Shown: positions 9,007 to 17,841 of the stretch, one piece after another
Numbering within the stretch: the stretch's first letter is position 1
Layout of the letters: every line of letters starts with the position of its first letter
From: Lutibacter sp. Hel_I_33_5
GTDB taxonomy: Bacteria > Bacteroidota > Bacteroidia > Flavobacteriales > Flavobacteriaceae
DNA: 64,000 bases
Assembly (NCBI RefSeq): GCF_007827455.1
Contig: NZ_VISM01000001.1
Coordinates: forward strand, 2,147,501-2,211,500
Direction: 5' to 3'
Translations under genes and position numbers: made by a program
Notes under the pieces: model-generated
Seen by the model: only the letters and a program-made list of their open reading frames with translations
Database searches by the model: none
What the model was told of the DNA's origin: nothing

Positions 9007-9486
9007 TTATGATGGATCTACTAAGAATAATGGTTGGTCAAATTCTACCGGAGAAGAATCGTCTACTAAAACTTTAACAATTTTACCTGAAATTTCAGAT
9101 TCAATTTCGTTAAATAACTTCATTGCTTCAATAACACAAACCGTATCGCCTGTATTAATTGTGCTACCAACTTCTACAAACATAGGTTTGTCTGGAGAAG
9201 GTTTTCTGTAAAATGTACCAATGATTGGCGATTTTATAGTAATGTATTTAGCATCTTCAGGCGAACTTTCTGAGTTCGTTGTTTCTGCAATTGGCTGAGC
9301 TACGGCAATAGGAGCTGGTGCAGCTTGTGGTATTTGTGCTATAGGAGCAGCTTGTACAATGGTAGTTTCTGTTTTTTCAGAACCAGTTTTTATTGTAATC
9401 TTTATATCTTCCATTTCTAACTTTACCTCGCTAGCGCCAGATTTAGCTACAAATTTTATAAGACTTTGAATTTCTTTAATATCCAT
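9007..9486 (-). CDS. accB: Biotin carboxyl carrier protein of acetyl-CoA carboxylase
   Basis: Carries biotin between AccC and the carboxyltransferase. It has 159 residues: an N-terminal helical part (1-35), an Ala/Pro-rich flexible linker (about 43-65) and the C-terminal biotinyl domain. The biotin-accepting Lys 123 lies in the invariant EAMK. It starts 31 bases downstream of fabH and precedes accC, the classical accBC arrangement. Length is normal. Confidence 0.96.
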   Translation of the reverse strand: MDIKEIQSLIKFVAKSGASEVKLEMEDIKITIKTGSEKTETTIVQAAPIAQIPQAAPAPIAVAQPIAETTNSESSPEDAKYITIKSPIIGTFYRKPSPDKPMFVEVGSTINTGDTVCVIEAMKLFNEIESEISGKIVKVLVDDSSPVEFDQPLFLVDPS

Positions 9487-9517
9487 ATTCTTAGTTTTAA
9501 AAGTTTTTTAGTTGATT

Positions 9518-10513
9518 TTATGAATTATATGCCCATTTTAGATAAATAGCTCCCCAAGTGAAACCGCCACCAAATGCTGCAAAAATTAAATTGTCTCCTT
9601 TTTTCAATACTTTTTCATAATCTGCAAGTAATAATGGTAAAGTTGCAGAAGTTGTGTTTCCGTATTTATGGATGTTCACCATTACTTTTTCTGATTCTAA
9701 ACCAACTCTATTAGCAGTAGCTTCAATAATTCTATTGTTAGCTTGATGAGGAACTAACCAATCAACATCGTTTTTGGTTAAATTATTTCTATTCAGTATT
9801 TTTTCTGATACATCTGCCATATTAGAAACTGCATATTTAAATACAGTTCTTCCTTCTTGTTGAATAAAGTGTCTGCGATTTTTCACAGTTTCTTCAGTTG
9901 GTGGCATAATTGAACCACCCGCTTCAATCTTTAAGAATTCTCTTCCAACTCCATCACTTCTTAAATATTCATCTTGCAATCCTAATCCTTCTGTATTTGG
10001 TTCAAAAAGAGCAGCACCAGCTCCATCACCAAAAATGATACATGTTGCTCTGTCTGTATAATCTAAAATAGAAGACATTTTATCGGCTCCAATTAATAAT
10101 ACTTTTTTGTATCTACCAGATTCTATATAGCTACTGGCTGTTGACATTCCGTATAAAAAACTAGAACATGCTGCTTGTAAATCGTAAGAAAAAGCATTTA
10201 CGGCACCAATTTCTGTTGCAACATATGCTGCAGTAGCTGCGACCATTAAATCTGGTGTAGCAGTAGCAACAATAACCATGTCTATTTCTTCTGGATTTAA
10301 GTTTGATTTTTGAAGTAAATCTTCTGCGGCTTTAATAGCTAAAAAAGAAGTTCCTTTGCCTTCTTCTTTTAAGATTCTTCTTTCTTTTATTCCTGTTCTG
10401 GTAGTAATCCACTCATCGTTAGTATCTACCAAAGTTTCTAACTCTTTATTTGTTAATACGTATTCTGGCACGTATTTTCCTACTGCGGTAATCGCTGCAG
10501 TGATTTTAGTCAT
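9518..10513 (-). CDS. fabH: Beta-ketoacyl-ACP synthase III
   Basis: Starts fatty-acid synthesis by condensing acetyl-CoA with malonyl-ACP. The 331 residues include the full catalytic triad: Cys 116 in AACSSFLYG, His 256 in VPHQANNR and Asn 286 in HKYGNTTSA. It is placed before accB and after rpmF, as in many bacteria. A terminator between rpmF and fabH (10619-10646) suggests fabH also has its own promoter within the preceding 105 bases, but I could not find a full TTG-N19-TAnnTTTG match there. Confidence 0.97.
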   Translation of the reverse strand: MTKITAAITAVGKYVPEYVLTNKELETLVDTNDEWITTRTGIKERRILKEEGKGTSFLAIKAAEDLLQKSNLNPEEIDMVIVATATPDLMVAATAAYVATEIGAVNAFSYDLQAACSSFLYGMSTASSYIESGRYKKVLLIGADKMSSILDYTDRATCIIFGDGAGAALFEPNTEGLGLQDEYLRSDGVGREFLKIEAGGSIMPPTEETVKNRRHFIQQEGRTVFKYAVSNMADVSEKILNRNNLTKNDVDWLVPHQANNRIIEATANRVGLESEKVMVNIHKYGNTTSATLPLLLADYEKVLKKGDNLIFAAFGGGFTWGAIYLKWAYNS

Positions 10514-10618
10514 AATAGTTGTTTAGTGTCCAATAAATTGGATTTCAAAGAAATGAAATTTATTTCACATTTTGGTCAAAAAAAGACGAAAAACGTTCAA
10601 TTTTGATTAAAAAACGCA

Positions 10619-10646
10619 AAAAATCCTTCAAAAGTGAAGGATTTTT
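10619..10646 (-). terminator. Terminator after rpmF
   Basis: Stem AAAAATCCTTCA / TGAAGGATTTTT with loop AAAG; on the minus strand the T run is at the 3' side of the stem. It lies 21 bases past the rpmF stop codon and separates rpmF from fabH. Confidence 0.8.
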
Positions 10647-10667
10647 AATTTTTTATAAAGTTGTATT

Positions 10668-10865
10668 TTATGCTTCTGCGTTATCAGATGCATCTAATAC
10701 TATTTGACCTCTATAGTATAATTTACCTTCACTCCAGTGTGCTCTATGGTATAAATGAGCCTCACCAGTTGTTGGGTCTTTTGCTATTTGTTGAGTTGAA
10801 GCTTTATAATGTGTTCTCCTTTTATCTCTTCTAGTTTTGGATATTTTTCTTTTAGGATGCGCCAT
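10668..10865 (-). CDS. rpmF: 50S ribosomal protein L32
   Basis: A basic ribosomal protein of 65 residues with the family start [19 protein letters not shown]. It has the HLYHRAH segment but none of the CxxC zinc pairs of some L32 proteins, so it is a zinc-free (C-minus) form. It begins one base after the DUF177 stop codon, so the two are translationally linked. This DUF177-rpmF-fabH neighbourhood is widely conserved. Confidence 0.97.
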   Translation of the reverse strand: MAHPKRKISKTRRDKRRTHYKASTQQIAKDPTTGEAHLYHRAHWSEGKLYYRGQIVLDASDNAEA

Positions 10866-10866
10866 C

Positions 10867-11403
10867 TTACTTATTTTTTTCTGTTAATAAATCTTTTAAT
10901 TTATCCCACCTTGGGTCTGTTTTTTCAACAGTTTTACTTTCTTTTATTTCTAATTGTTTTAATCTTTTTAAAGCTTCTGATTCTAGTGTTCCATCAATTA
11001 CTTTTGGATGCACTCTTTTTGTAGGTACAGCAAGCACTATCATTTCATAAATATATTGCGCTACATTTATCTCATAAGAGCCATGTGCAACAATAATTAA
11101 TTCTTCATTATCATCATTATATTCCTCTCCAAACTTTATTAATAATGGTAATTTTCCATCTATTATTAAGTCAAAAGGTTCATTAGTTATATCGCAAGGA
11201 ACATTTATGGTTCCATTTACTGTAAATGATAATTCTAATAGTGTTGGTTTCTTTACAAAATTTATTTGAACATTTAGGTTTGAATCTAAATACTCATCAA
11301 AATTAAAAGCTTCAAAGAACGTATTGTCAATTTGGTATTCAAATAAATGACTTCCTTCTTTTAATCCGACAAACTGAATGTTGAATTTTTTCAAGTCTTT
11401 CAT
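10867..11403 (-). CDS. DUF177 (YceD-family) protein
   Basis: A 178-residue soluble protein of the DUF177 family, which is almost always found just before rpmF and has been tied to 23S rRNA maturation in other organisms. The conserved core is visible at [17 protein letters not shown] (about 71-87) and the acidic segment after it. I start at ATG 11403 ([11 protein letters not shown]); a TTG two codons upstream is in frame but less likely. The homologous pair of cysteines seen in some members is reduced to one here. Confidence 0.88.
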   Translation of the reverse strand: MKDLKKFNIQFVGLKEGSHLFEYQIDNTFFEAFNFDEYLDSNLNVQINFVKKPTLLELSFTVNGTINVPCDITNEPFDLIIDGKLPLLIKFGEEYNDDNEELIIVAHGSYEINVAQYIYEMIVLAVPTKRVHPKVIDGTLESEALKRLKQLEIKESKTVEKTDPRWDKLKDLLTEKNK

Positions 11404-11484
11404 TATCAATCTATAATTGAGCGTGCAAAGATATGAAAAAAGTTATGTAACATGGTAAAAAAAGAAAAAATATAAAGATTTTAA

Positions 11485-12519
11485 TTACTTGACTACCAAA
11501 GGCTTTTTAGTAAGTTCTTTATGTTGGTTTCTAGTTTTAAAAATTTTGATAGCTGTAAAGAGCGCTTCTTTAAACGATGTTTCATTTGCAACACCTTTAC
11601 CTGCAATATCAAAACCTGTTCCGTGATCTGGAGAAGTCCTAATTTTATTGAGTCCAGAAGTGAAATTCACACCATTTCCAAATGATAGAGCTTTAAAAGG
11701 TGCTAAACCTTGATCGTGATACATGGCTAAAACGCCATCAAATTGTTGATAGGTTTTAGAACCGAAAAAACCATCTGCGGCATAGGGACCAAAAACTATT
11801 TTTCCAGACTCTTTTATTTCTTCAACTGTCGGTTTTATAATTTCTTCATCTTCTTTACCAATAACACCTTTATCGCCGCAATGAGGATTTAATCCTAAAA
11901 CAGCAATTTTTGGTTTGTTAATGGCGAAATCTTCTTTTAAAGATGCATGCATAATAGCTACTTTCTTTTTTATTAAGTCTGGCGTTATGGTTTCTGCAAT
12001 TTTTGATACTGGAATATGACCAGTTATAAGCCCGATTCTTAAATTATCAGACATTAATATCATTAGACTTTCTCCTTCTAATTTATCTTCTAAATATTCG
12101 GTGTGTCCAGGGAAATTAAAACTTTCTGACTGTATGTTTTCCTTGTCAATTGGAGCTGTTAAAAGCACATCAATAGCACCTTCATTTAAATTTGTAACGG
12201 CAACTTCTAGAGAGTTAGCTGCATATTTCCCAGAAGTTTCTGTTGGATTGCCGATTTCTATTTTAATGTCTTCTTTCCAGATATTAAGCAAGTTAATTTT
12301 ATTATGCGCTAGTTGATTAATATTATTTATTCCATTAACAGGAATTTCTAAATTCAGTGCTTTTTTATGATAAGAAATAACTTTTGTTGAACCAAAAATT
12401 ACTGGAGTACAAAATTCTAACATTCTTTTATCTCTAAATGTTTTTAAGATGATCTCAATTCCAATTCCATTTAAATCTCCTATTGAAATACCTACAATAA
12501 TTTTGTTAGTTTTGTCCAT
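11485..12519 (-). CDS. pdxA: 4-hydroxythreonine-4-phosphate dehydrogenase
   Basis: NAD-dependent enzyme of the DXP-dependent pyridoxal phosphate pathway. It has 344 residues and the family signatures FPGHTEYL, GLNPHCGDKGVIG and YHDQGLAPFK, the last two supplying metal and substrate ligands, plus TSPDHGTGFDIAGKG near the C-terminus. It heads the minus-strand block leading into DUF177 and rpmF, with 81 bases between. It diverges from ribE. A -7-like box TACTTTTG is on the minus strand at 12561-12554. Confidence 0.96.
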   Translation of the reverse strand: MDKTNKIIVGISIGDLNGIGIEIILKTFRDKRMLEFCTPVIFGSTKVISYHKKALNLEIPVNGINNINQLAHNKINLLNIWKEDIKIEIGNPTETSGKYAANSLEVAVTNLNEGAIDVLLTAPIDKENIQSESFNFPGHTEYLEDKLEGESLMILMSDNLRIGLITGHIPVSKIAETITPDLIKKKVAIMHASLKEDFAINKPKIAVLGLNPHCGDKGVIGKEDEEIIKPTVEEIKESGKIVFGPYAADGFFGSKTYQQFDGVLAMYHDQGLAPFKALSFGNGVNFTSGLNKIRTSPDHGTGFDIAGKGVANETSFKEALFTAIKIFKTRNQHKELTKKPLVVK

Positions 12520-12577
12520 ATTAACTCTTGTATAATTCCTATTTTTGAATATACAAAAGTAACTAATTTTTAATGAT

Positions 12578-13162
12578 ATGTTTACAGGAATAATTGAAGT
12601 ACTTGGTAAAGTTGTAGAAATTACAAAAGAGAAAGAGAATCTTCACCTTACTATAGAAAGCAATATTACACCTGAGTTAAAAATTGACCAAAGTGTTGCG
12701 CATAACGGTGTTTGTTTAACAGTTGTTAATATTAACAAAAATCAATATACTGTTACTGCAATAAAAGAAACCATAGATAAAACGAATGTAGGAGAATTAG
12801 TTGTTGATGATTTTGTGAATCTGGAGCGAGCTATGAAGCTTGGAGATCGTTTAGATGGGCATATTGTTCAAGGACATGTTGATGAAACTGCTTTATGTAC
12901 TAAAATTAAAGATGATAATGGAAGTACAATATTTAGTTTTTCTTATACTTCTGATAAAAATAATGTGACCATAGAAAAAGGGTCTATTACTATTAATGGT
13001 GTTAGTTTAACGGTGGTAAATTCATTTAAAAATGAATTCAGCGTAGCAATAATACCTTATACAAAAGAACATACGACATTTTCTCAACTTAAAGTTGGAA
13101 ACAAAGTTAACTTAGAATTTGATGTAATTGGTAAATATGTGCAACGTTTAATGAGTAATTAA
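12578..13162 (+). CDS. ribE: Riboflavin synthase, alpha subunit
   Basis: Converts two molecules of 6,7-dimethyl-8-ribityllumazine to riboflavin. The 194 residues hold two lumazine-binding repeats, each with a conserved NGVxLTVV segment (VAHNGVCLTVV and ITINGVSLTVV), and the start MFTGIIE is diagnostic. GDRLDGHIVQGHVDE lies between. No FMN riboswitch is apparent in the short 58-base divergent spacer with pdxA. Its stop codon overlaps that of the gene on the other strand (shared TTAA at 13159-13162). Confidence 0.97.
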   Translation: MFTGIIEVLGKVVEITKEKENLHLTIESNITPELKIDQSVAHNGVCLTVVNINKNQYTVTAIKETIDKTNVGELVVDDFVNLERAMKLGDRLDGHIVQGHVDETALCTKIKDDNGSTIFSFSYTSDKNNVTIEKGSITINGVSLTVVNSFKNEFSVAIIPYTKEHTTFSQLKVGNKVNLEFDVIGKYVQRLMSN

Positions 13163-13344
13163 AACTTCCTTTTAATCTTTTTTACACCGTAAAATAAACC
13201 TGCAATTAAAAGGAAAATTGACCCACTATCTATAGGTATGCCAGGAGGTGGAGGTGGAGGAACAGGCGGAGGAACAATCTGAGAATGTCCCATAAATACA
13301 ACTGTTACCACTAAAAAAAGCAGTATGTAGTTTCGTTTCTTCAT
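13159..13344 (-). CDS. Small PID-CTERM-like membrane protein
   Basis: A 61-residue protein starting at ATG 13344. Order: signal peptide (about 1-21, ending GHSQ), a proline run with six prolines before PGIPID, a hydrophobic helix (about 40-54) and a basic tail KKIKRKF. This tripartite C-terminus with a PID motif resembles the PID-CTERM sorting signal described in Bacteroidota; the whole protein is hardly more than signal peptide plus sorting tail. What it does is unknown. The stop codon overlaps that of ribE on the other strand. Confidence 0.72.
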   Translation of the reverse strand: MKKRNYILLFLVVTVVFMGHSQIVPPPVPPPPPPGIPIDSGSIFLLIAGLFYGVKKIKRKF

Positions 13345-13450
13345 TTTATATCCCCCCAGATTAAAACTTTGAAATTCAAAAGCTTCGAAAAACAAATATA
13401 TTGTATTTAATAATATAAATACAAGTTTTGTTTAATAATCATATAATTTG

Positions 13451-13524
13451 TGGACCCACCAGGGCTCGAACCTGGGACCCTCTGATTATGAGTCAGATGC
13501 TCTAACCAACTGAGCTATGGGTCC
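13451..13524 (-). tRNA. tRNA-Met (CAT), elongator type
   Basis: A 74-base cloverleaf on the minus strand. Acceptor stem GGACCCA/TGGGTCC, anticodon stem TCTGA/TCAGA, loop CTCATAA giving CAT, T arm CCAGG-TTCGAGC-CCTGG, discriminator A. The first pair is G-C and the anticodon stem lacks the three G-C pairs of initiators, so it is not the initiator. It could instead be the lysidine-modified tRNA-Ile2, which also has CAT; sequence by eye cannot fully separate them. Confidence 0.9.
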
Positions 13525-13584
13525 TTTTTATAGTTGGCAAATGTACTATTATTTTTAAAAAAACTACTATTTATAAGAGAAATT

Positions 13585-14556
13585 TTACACTTCTCTATTC
13601 ATTAAATTTAGACCAAAATCTTTTAATTTAAATTTGTTTTCTTCTGAGATATTTAAATTATCTAAAGATTGAAACGCAAGGTCTGTATAGCTTTTAATTA
13701 ATTCTTTTATCAATTCAGGAATTTTATTAGCTAAAAATATATTTTTAACTTCTTCAATCTTAGTGGTATTATCTTCTAACTTTTGATTGAAAAAACTTTT
13801 AAGTTTATTTTTATCTTCAGGTGTAGATATTTCTAATGCTTTTAAATATAAATACGTTTTTTTATTTTCTATAATATCTCCACCAACTTGTTTCCCAAAA
13901 GTTTCTGGATTCCCGAAAGTATCTAAATAATCATCTTGAAGCTGAAAAGCAATACCAAGGTTAATACCAAAATTATAAATTTCATTTAAATTTTCTTCCG
14001 ATGTTTTTGCTACAATTGCTCCCATTTGCAAAGCAGCACCAACTAAAACGGATGTTTTTAAACGAATCATATTAATATATTCGTCAATTGTTACATCATT
14101 TCTAGTTTCAAAATCAATATCTAATTGTTGTCCTTCACAAACTTCTAGTGCAGTTTTGCTAAAAAGTTTTGCTAAATTTTGAAAAACTTCAGGTTCATAA
14201 TTTTCAAAATATTGATATGCTAAAATTAATGTAGCATCACCAGAAAGAATACCAGTATTGATGTCCCACTTTTCATGTACGGTTTTATTACCACGTCTTA
14301 ATGGAGCATCATCCATTATGTCATCATGAACTAAAGTGAAATTATGAAAGACTTCTACTGCTAATGCAGCTGGAAGTGCTTTTTTATATTCTCCTGAAAA
14401 AATTTCAGCCGCCATTAATGTTAAAACCGGTCTAATGCGTTTTCCTCCTAAACCTAAAATATATTTTATTGGCAGGTATAAGTTTTTGGGTTCTTTAACC
14501 CATTTTTTACTTTCTAAATACTCTAAAAAGTCGTTTTGATAAGTAAGAATATCCAA
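13585..14556 (-). CDS. Polyprenyl (geranylgeranyl/farnesyl-type) diphosphate synthase
   Basis: Condenses isopentenyl diphosphate with allylic diphosphates in isoprenoid synthesis. 323 residues. GGKRIRPVL is at about 37-45, the first Asp-rich motif DDIMD at 78-82 followed by RRG, and the second DDYLD at 208-212. These bind magnesium diphosphate. His 77 and Phe 73 lie just before the first motif, where side-chain size sets product length, but I would not assign a chain length from this. It diverges from the TetR gene at 14682. Confidence 0.92.
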   Translation of the reverse strand: MDILTYQNDFLEYLESKKWVKEPKNLYLPIKYILGLGGKRIRPVLTLMAAEIFSGEYKKALPAALAVEVFHNFTLVHDDIMDDAPLRRGNKTVHEKWDINTGILSGDATLILAYQYFENYEPEVFQNLAKLFSKTALEVCEGQQLDIDFETRNDVTIDEYINMIRLKTSVLVGAALQMGAIVAKTSEENLNEIYNFGINLGIAFQLQDDYLDTFGNPETFGKQVGGDIIENKKTYLYLKALEISTPEDKNKLKSFFNQKLEDNTTKIEEVKNIFLANKIPELIKELIKSYTDLAFQSLDNLNISEENKFKLKDFGLNLMNREV

Positions 14557-14642
14557 ATTTAAATTTTTTGTAAAAATACGCCAAAGAAGTTTTTTAGTCT
14601 AATAGAAATGTTAAAAAAACATTAAAACTTAGGAAACTTTTT

Positions 14643-14672
14643 TTGTTTCTAAAGTTTCCTGTTGTACATTTG
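14643..14672 (+). promoter_or_regulatory. Bacteroidota-type promoter of the efflux operon
   Basis: TTG at 14643-14645, exactly 19 bases, then TACATTTG at 14665-14672: a full consensus match. The tetR ATG begins at 14682, so the transcript would have a leader of only a few bases. The position also rules out translation starts further upstream for tetR. Confidence 0.82.
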
Positions 14673-14681
14673 CATCATATT

Positions 14682-15281
14682 ATGAGAGATAAAATTTTAG
14701 AGAAATCGACAGAAATGTTCTTAAACTTAGGATTTAAGAGCGTTACAATGGATGATATTGCTGCTGCTTTAGGTGTTTCTAAAAAAACCATTTATAATCA
14801 TTTTAGTAATAAAACAGATTTAGTACAAGAAGTTACTTCTACCGTTTTTGAATTTATTTGTACAGGAATAGATTTTATTCATGAGCAACAACAAAATCCA
14901 ATAAAGGAGTTATATGAAGTAAAACGTTTTATAATGCATTACTTGAAAGATGAAAAATCTTCTCCCCAATATCAACTTCAAAAATATTATCCAGAAATAT
15001 TTTCATCTTTAAAACATAAGCAATTTGAGTTTATGCAAGAATGTATTCAAGAAAATTTAATAAGAGGAATTAAACAAGGGCTGTTTAGAAAAGAAATTGA
15101 TACTGATTTTACTGCTCGCTTATATTTTAATGGAATGTTAGGGATTAAAAATCCAGAGTTATTTCCGTTACAACAATTTTCTATGAATGATTTAATGAAT
15201 TATTATTTAGAATATCATTTGAGAGGAATAGCTACTGTAAAAGGAATACAAGAATTAGAAAAACAATTAAAAGAGAAATAA
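14682..15281 (+). CDS. TetR/AcrR family regulator of the efflux operon
   Basis: A 199-residue repressor-type protein. The N-terminal helix-turn-helix is clear at about 22-45 (TMDDIAAALGVSKKTIYNHF), and the C-terminal half is the variable ligand-binding domain. It is the first gene of an operon with an outer-membrane factor, adaptor and RND pump, with seven bases to the next gene, so it most likely controls its own operon in response to a substrate of the pump. I use ATG 14682, because an upstream in-frame TTG is part of the promoter. Confidence 0.9.
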   Translation: MRDKILEKSTEMFLNLGFKSVTMDDIAAALGVSKKTIYNHFSNKTDLVQEVTSTVFEFICTGIDFIHEQQQNPIKELYEVKRFIMHYLKDEKSSPQYQLQKYYPEIFSSLKHKQFEFMQECIQENLIRGIKQGLFRKEIDTDFTARLYFNGMLGIKNPELFPLQQFSMNDLMNYYLEYHLRGIATVKGIQELEKQLKEK

Positions 15282-15288
15282 TCATAAA

Positions 15289-16638
15289 ATGAAAAAGTAT
15301 ATATATGCATTCTTAACCCTACTTTTTTTGAGCACATTTCAAGCTCAAGAGAAAACGGCAAGTTTGTCTTTAAAAGAGGCTGTTGATTTTGCAATTGCCA
15401 ACAATTACAATAATCAAATTGCTGAAAATGATATTAAAGCCGCTGAAAAAAGAAAATGGGAAACAACAACTTTGGGGTTGCCACAAATTAATGCACAAGT
15501 AGATTATCAAAATTGGTTAAAACAACAGGTATCATTATTGCCTGCAAAAATTTTAGATCCAAATGCGGCAGAAGGAGATTTTACACCTGTTACTTTTGGA
15601 ACTCAACAAAACTTAAATGCTAGTGTAACATTATCACAATTATTATTTGATGGTTCTTATTTAATTGGTTTGCAATCGGCAAAAACATATTTAAAAATTT
15701 CTAATCAAGCTAAAGAGAAAACAGAATTACTTACTCGTGAAGCTGTAATTAATGCTTACGGAAATGTTTTGGTGGCGGAAAAAATGATTGAAATTTTAAA
15801 GAGGAACAAAAAAACTAATGATCGACTTTTAAGAGGCGCAAGAATAGCCAACAAAAATGGTTTAGCAGAATTAGAAGATGTAGAGCAGTTTGAAATTACT
15901 GAAGGTACTATTAAAAGTAGTATTAGAAATGCAGAAAGAATGCAAGAAATTGCATATAAGATGTTAAACCTATCAATAGGAAAAGAAATACATACTAAAC
16001 TTAATTTAACTGATAGTTTAGGTGCTTTAACGTTAACAAATACGGATTTAAATTTATTGTCCTCATCTTTTGATTTAAGTAATCATATAGATTTTAAAAT
16101 TGCAGAAAACGCCAGAGAGAGTAATCGATTATTAATGAAATACGAACAAAGTAAAGCATTACCGAGTTTAAGTGCTTTTGTAAACTACGGAACAATGGCA
16201 AATTCTGATACATTTTCGTTTTTTAATAATAATCAACAATGGTTTAATTCTTCATTATTAGGAGTTAGTTTAAAAGTCCCAATTTTTAGTAGTTTAAGAA
16301 GAAGTGCTAAAACTGCGCAGGCAAAAATTGCATTGCAAAATTCTGATATACAATTGGAAGAAACTAAACAACGATTAAATCTTGAAGTAGAAACTGCGAA
16401 AAGCAACTATCAATTAAGTATAGAAAATTTAGCAACCGCAAAAAAGAATTTAGAATTATCTGAAAGAATAGAGAAAAAACAACAAATAAAATTTGACGAA
16501 GGTGTTTCTAGTAGTTTCGAATTACTACAAGCGCAACAACAATTGTACGCGCAACAAAACAATTATGTGCAATCAATGTTAAACATTATTGCGAATAAAG
16601 CCAAATTAGAAAACGCATTAAACGTACCCATAAAATAA
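15289..16638 (+). CDS. TolC-family outer membrane efflux protein
   Basis: Outer-membrane channel of a tripartite efflux pump. It has 449 residues with a signal peptide (about 1-19, ending TFQAQ) and two repeats of the outer-membrane-factor domain made of long helices, with SLKEAVDFAIANNYNNQIAE near the start and the matching LNLEVETAKSNYQLSIENL late in the protein. It lies between tetR and the adaptor gene in the same operon (7-base gaps). The partner pump is encoded downstream, so the tunnel assignment is well supported. Confidence 0.93.
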   Translation: MKKYIYAFLTLLFLSTFQAQEKTASLSLKEAVDFAIANNYNNQIAENDIKAAEKRKWETTTLGLPQINAQVDYQNWLKQQVSLLPAKILDPNAAEGDFTPVTFGTQQNLNASVTLSQLLFDGSYLIGLQSAKTYLKISNQAKEKTELLTREAVINAYGNVLVAEKMIEILKRNKKTNDRLLRGARIANKNGLAELEDVEQFEITEGTIKSSIRNAERMQEIAYKMLNLSIGKEIHTKLNLTDSLGALTLTNTDLNLLSSSFDLSNHIDFKIAENARESNRLLMKYEQSKALPSLSAFVNYGTMANSDTFSFFNNNQQWFNSSLLGVSLKVPIFSSLRRSAKTAQAKIALQNSDIQLEETKQRLNLEVETAKSNYQLSIENLATAKKNLELSERIEKKQQIKFDEGVSSSFELLQAQQQLYAQQNNYVQSMLNIIANKAKLENALNVPIK

Positions 16639-16645
16639 AATAACG

Positions 16646-17818
16646 ATGAGAAGAATTTATTCATTAATACTAGTAACTGTATTTTTAATCTCTTGTGGAG
16701 GTGAAAAAAAACAATCTGTTAGTGATGTAATTGCAACTAAAGATATAAAGCAAATACAGACAAAAAAAGCAGCATTAGATAAACAACAACAAGAAGTTTC
16801 TGCTGAAATTAAATTATTAATTGACGCAATTGATAAATTAGATACTAATAAAAAAATGCCTTTAGTTTCTACCTTTAAAACTGTTGAAAAAGAATTTACA
16901 CATTATCTTGAATTACAAGGAAATGTACAAACTAAAAAGAACGTTTTAATATCGCCAGAAATGAATGGTTTGCTAAAAGCTATTTATGTAAAAGAAGGTC
17001 AATATGTAAAAAAAGGACAAGTTCTAGCAAAAGTAGATGATAACGGAATGTCTAATCAATTAGCGCAAGTTGAAGCTCAGGCAGCATTAGCAAAAACTAC
17101 TTTTGAACGTCAAAAACGTTTATGGGATCAAAAAATTGGATCAGAAATTCAGTTTTTACAAACCAAGACAAATTACGAAGCTCAGAAAAATGCTGTTTCT
17201 CAACTTAGAAAAACATTAGCCAAAACTAGTATTACTGCGCCTTTTTCAGGTGTAATTGATGATGTAATTATAGAACAAGGGAATTTAGTTGGTCCAGGAA
17301 TGGGAGTTTTTAGAATTGTTAATCTAAGTAATATGTATATTGAAACAGATGTTCCAGAAAGCTATATTCCGAATGTAACTAAAGGAAAATCCGTGATTGT
17401 AGAATTTCCAGTTTTAGGCACAAAAATGATTTCAGCAATTCGTCAAACAGGTAATTTTATCAATCCAGCAAACAGAACATTTAAGATTGAAGTTGCTGTT
17501 CCAAATAAAGATGGAAATATCAAGCCAAATTTATCAGCAAAGCTTAAAATCAATGATTATACAAATGAAAAAGCTGTTTTGATTCCACAAAGTATCATTT
17601 CCGAAAATGGGAAAGGACAACAGTATGTTTATATCGTAGAAAACTTAAAAGATAAAATTGGTGTTGCGAAACAAGCTTTTATTTCTACAGGTAAAACGAA
17701 TGGAGATGATATTGAGGTGTTATCAGGGTTGACCAATGGAGTTGAAGTGATTAGTGAAGGTGCTAGAAGTGTAAAAAATGAACAAAAAGTTGAAGTTTTA
17801 AACAATTCTAGTCTGTAG
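16646..17818 (+). CDS. RND efflux periplasmic adaptor lipoprotein
   Basis: Membrane-fusion protein bridging the RND pump and TolC. It has 390 residues. The lipobox LISC puts the lipidated Cys at residue 17. A predicted coiled coil of Lys/Gln-rich sequence follows (about 33-72), then the biotinyl-lipoyl-like half-motifs GLLKAIYVKEGQYVKKGQVLAKVD, the hairpin, and KTSITAPFSGVIDDVIIEQG. The beta-barrel and membrane-proximal domains complete the C-terminal part. The extra N-terminal coil before the lipoyl domain is longer than in AcrA. A four-helix-bundle gene separates it from the pump gene. Confidence 0.93.
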   Translation: MRRIYSLILVTVFLISCGGEKKQSVSDVIATKDIKQIQTKKAALDKQQQEVSAEIKLLIDAIDKLDTNKKMPLVSTFKTVEKEFTHYLELQGNVQTKKNVLISPEMNGLLKAIYVKEGQYVKKGQVLAKVDDNGMSNQLAQVEAQAALAKTTFERQKRLWDQKIGSEIQFLQTKTNYEAQKNAVSQLRKTLAKTSITAPFSGVIDDVIIEQGNLVGPGMGVFRIVNLSNMYIETDVPESYIPNVTKGKSVIVEFPVLGTKMISAIRQTGNFINPANRTFKIEVAVPNKDGNIKPNLSAKLKINDYTNEKAVLIPQSIISENGKGQQYVYIVENLKDKIGVAKQAFISTGKTNGDDIEVLSGLTNGVEVISEGARSVKNEQKVEVLNNSSL

Positions 17819-17839
17819 TTTTTAGACTTTAGTAATTAG
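17818..17839 (+). repeat. Left arm of an inverted repeat flanking the four-helix-bundle gene
   Basis: The inner 12 bases, TTTAGTAATTAG (17828-17839), are the reverse complement of CTAATGACTAAA at 18206-18217 in 11 of 12 positions; over 22 bases, 16 match. The arm begins at the last base of the adaptor stop codon and ends two bases before the ATG of the enclosed gene. Confidence 0.6.
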
Positions 17840-17841
17840 CT

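Noticed and set aside
12520..12577. Possible FMN riboswitch upstream of ribE
   Set aside because: Only 58 bases separate ribE and pdxA, too short for the RFN element, and none of its conserved stems is seen.
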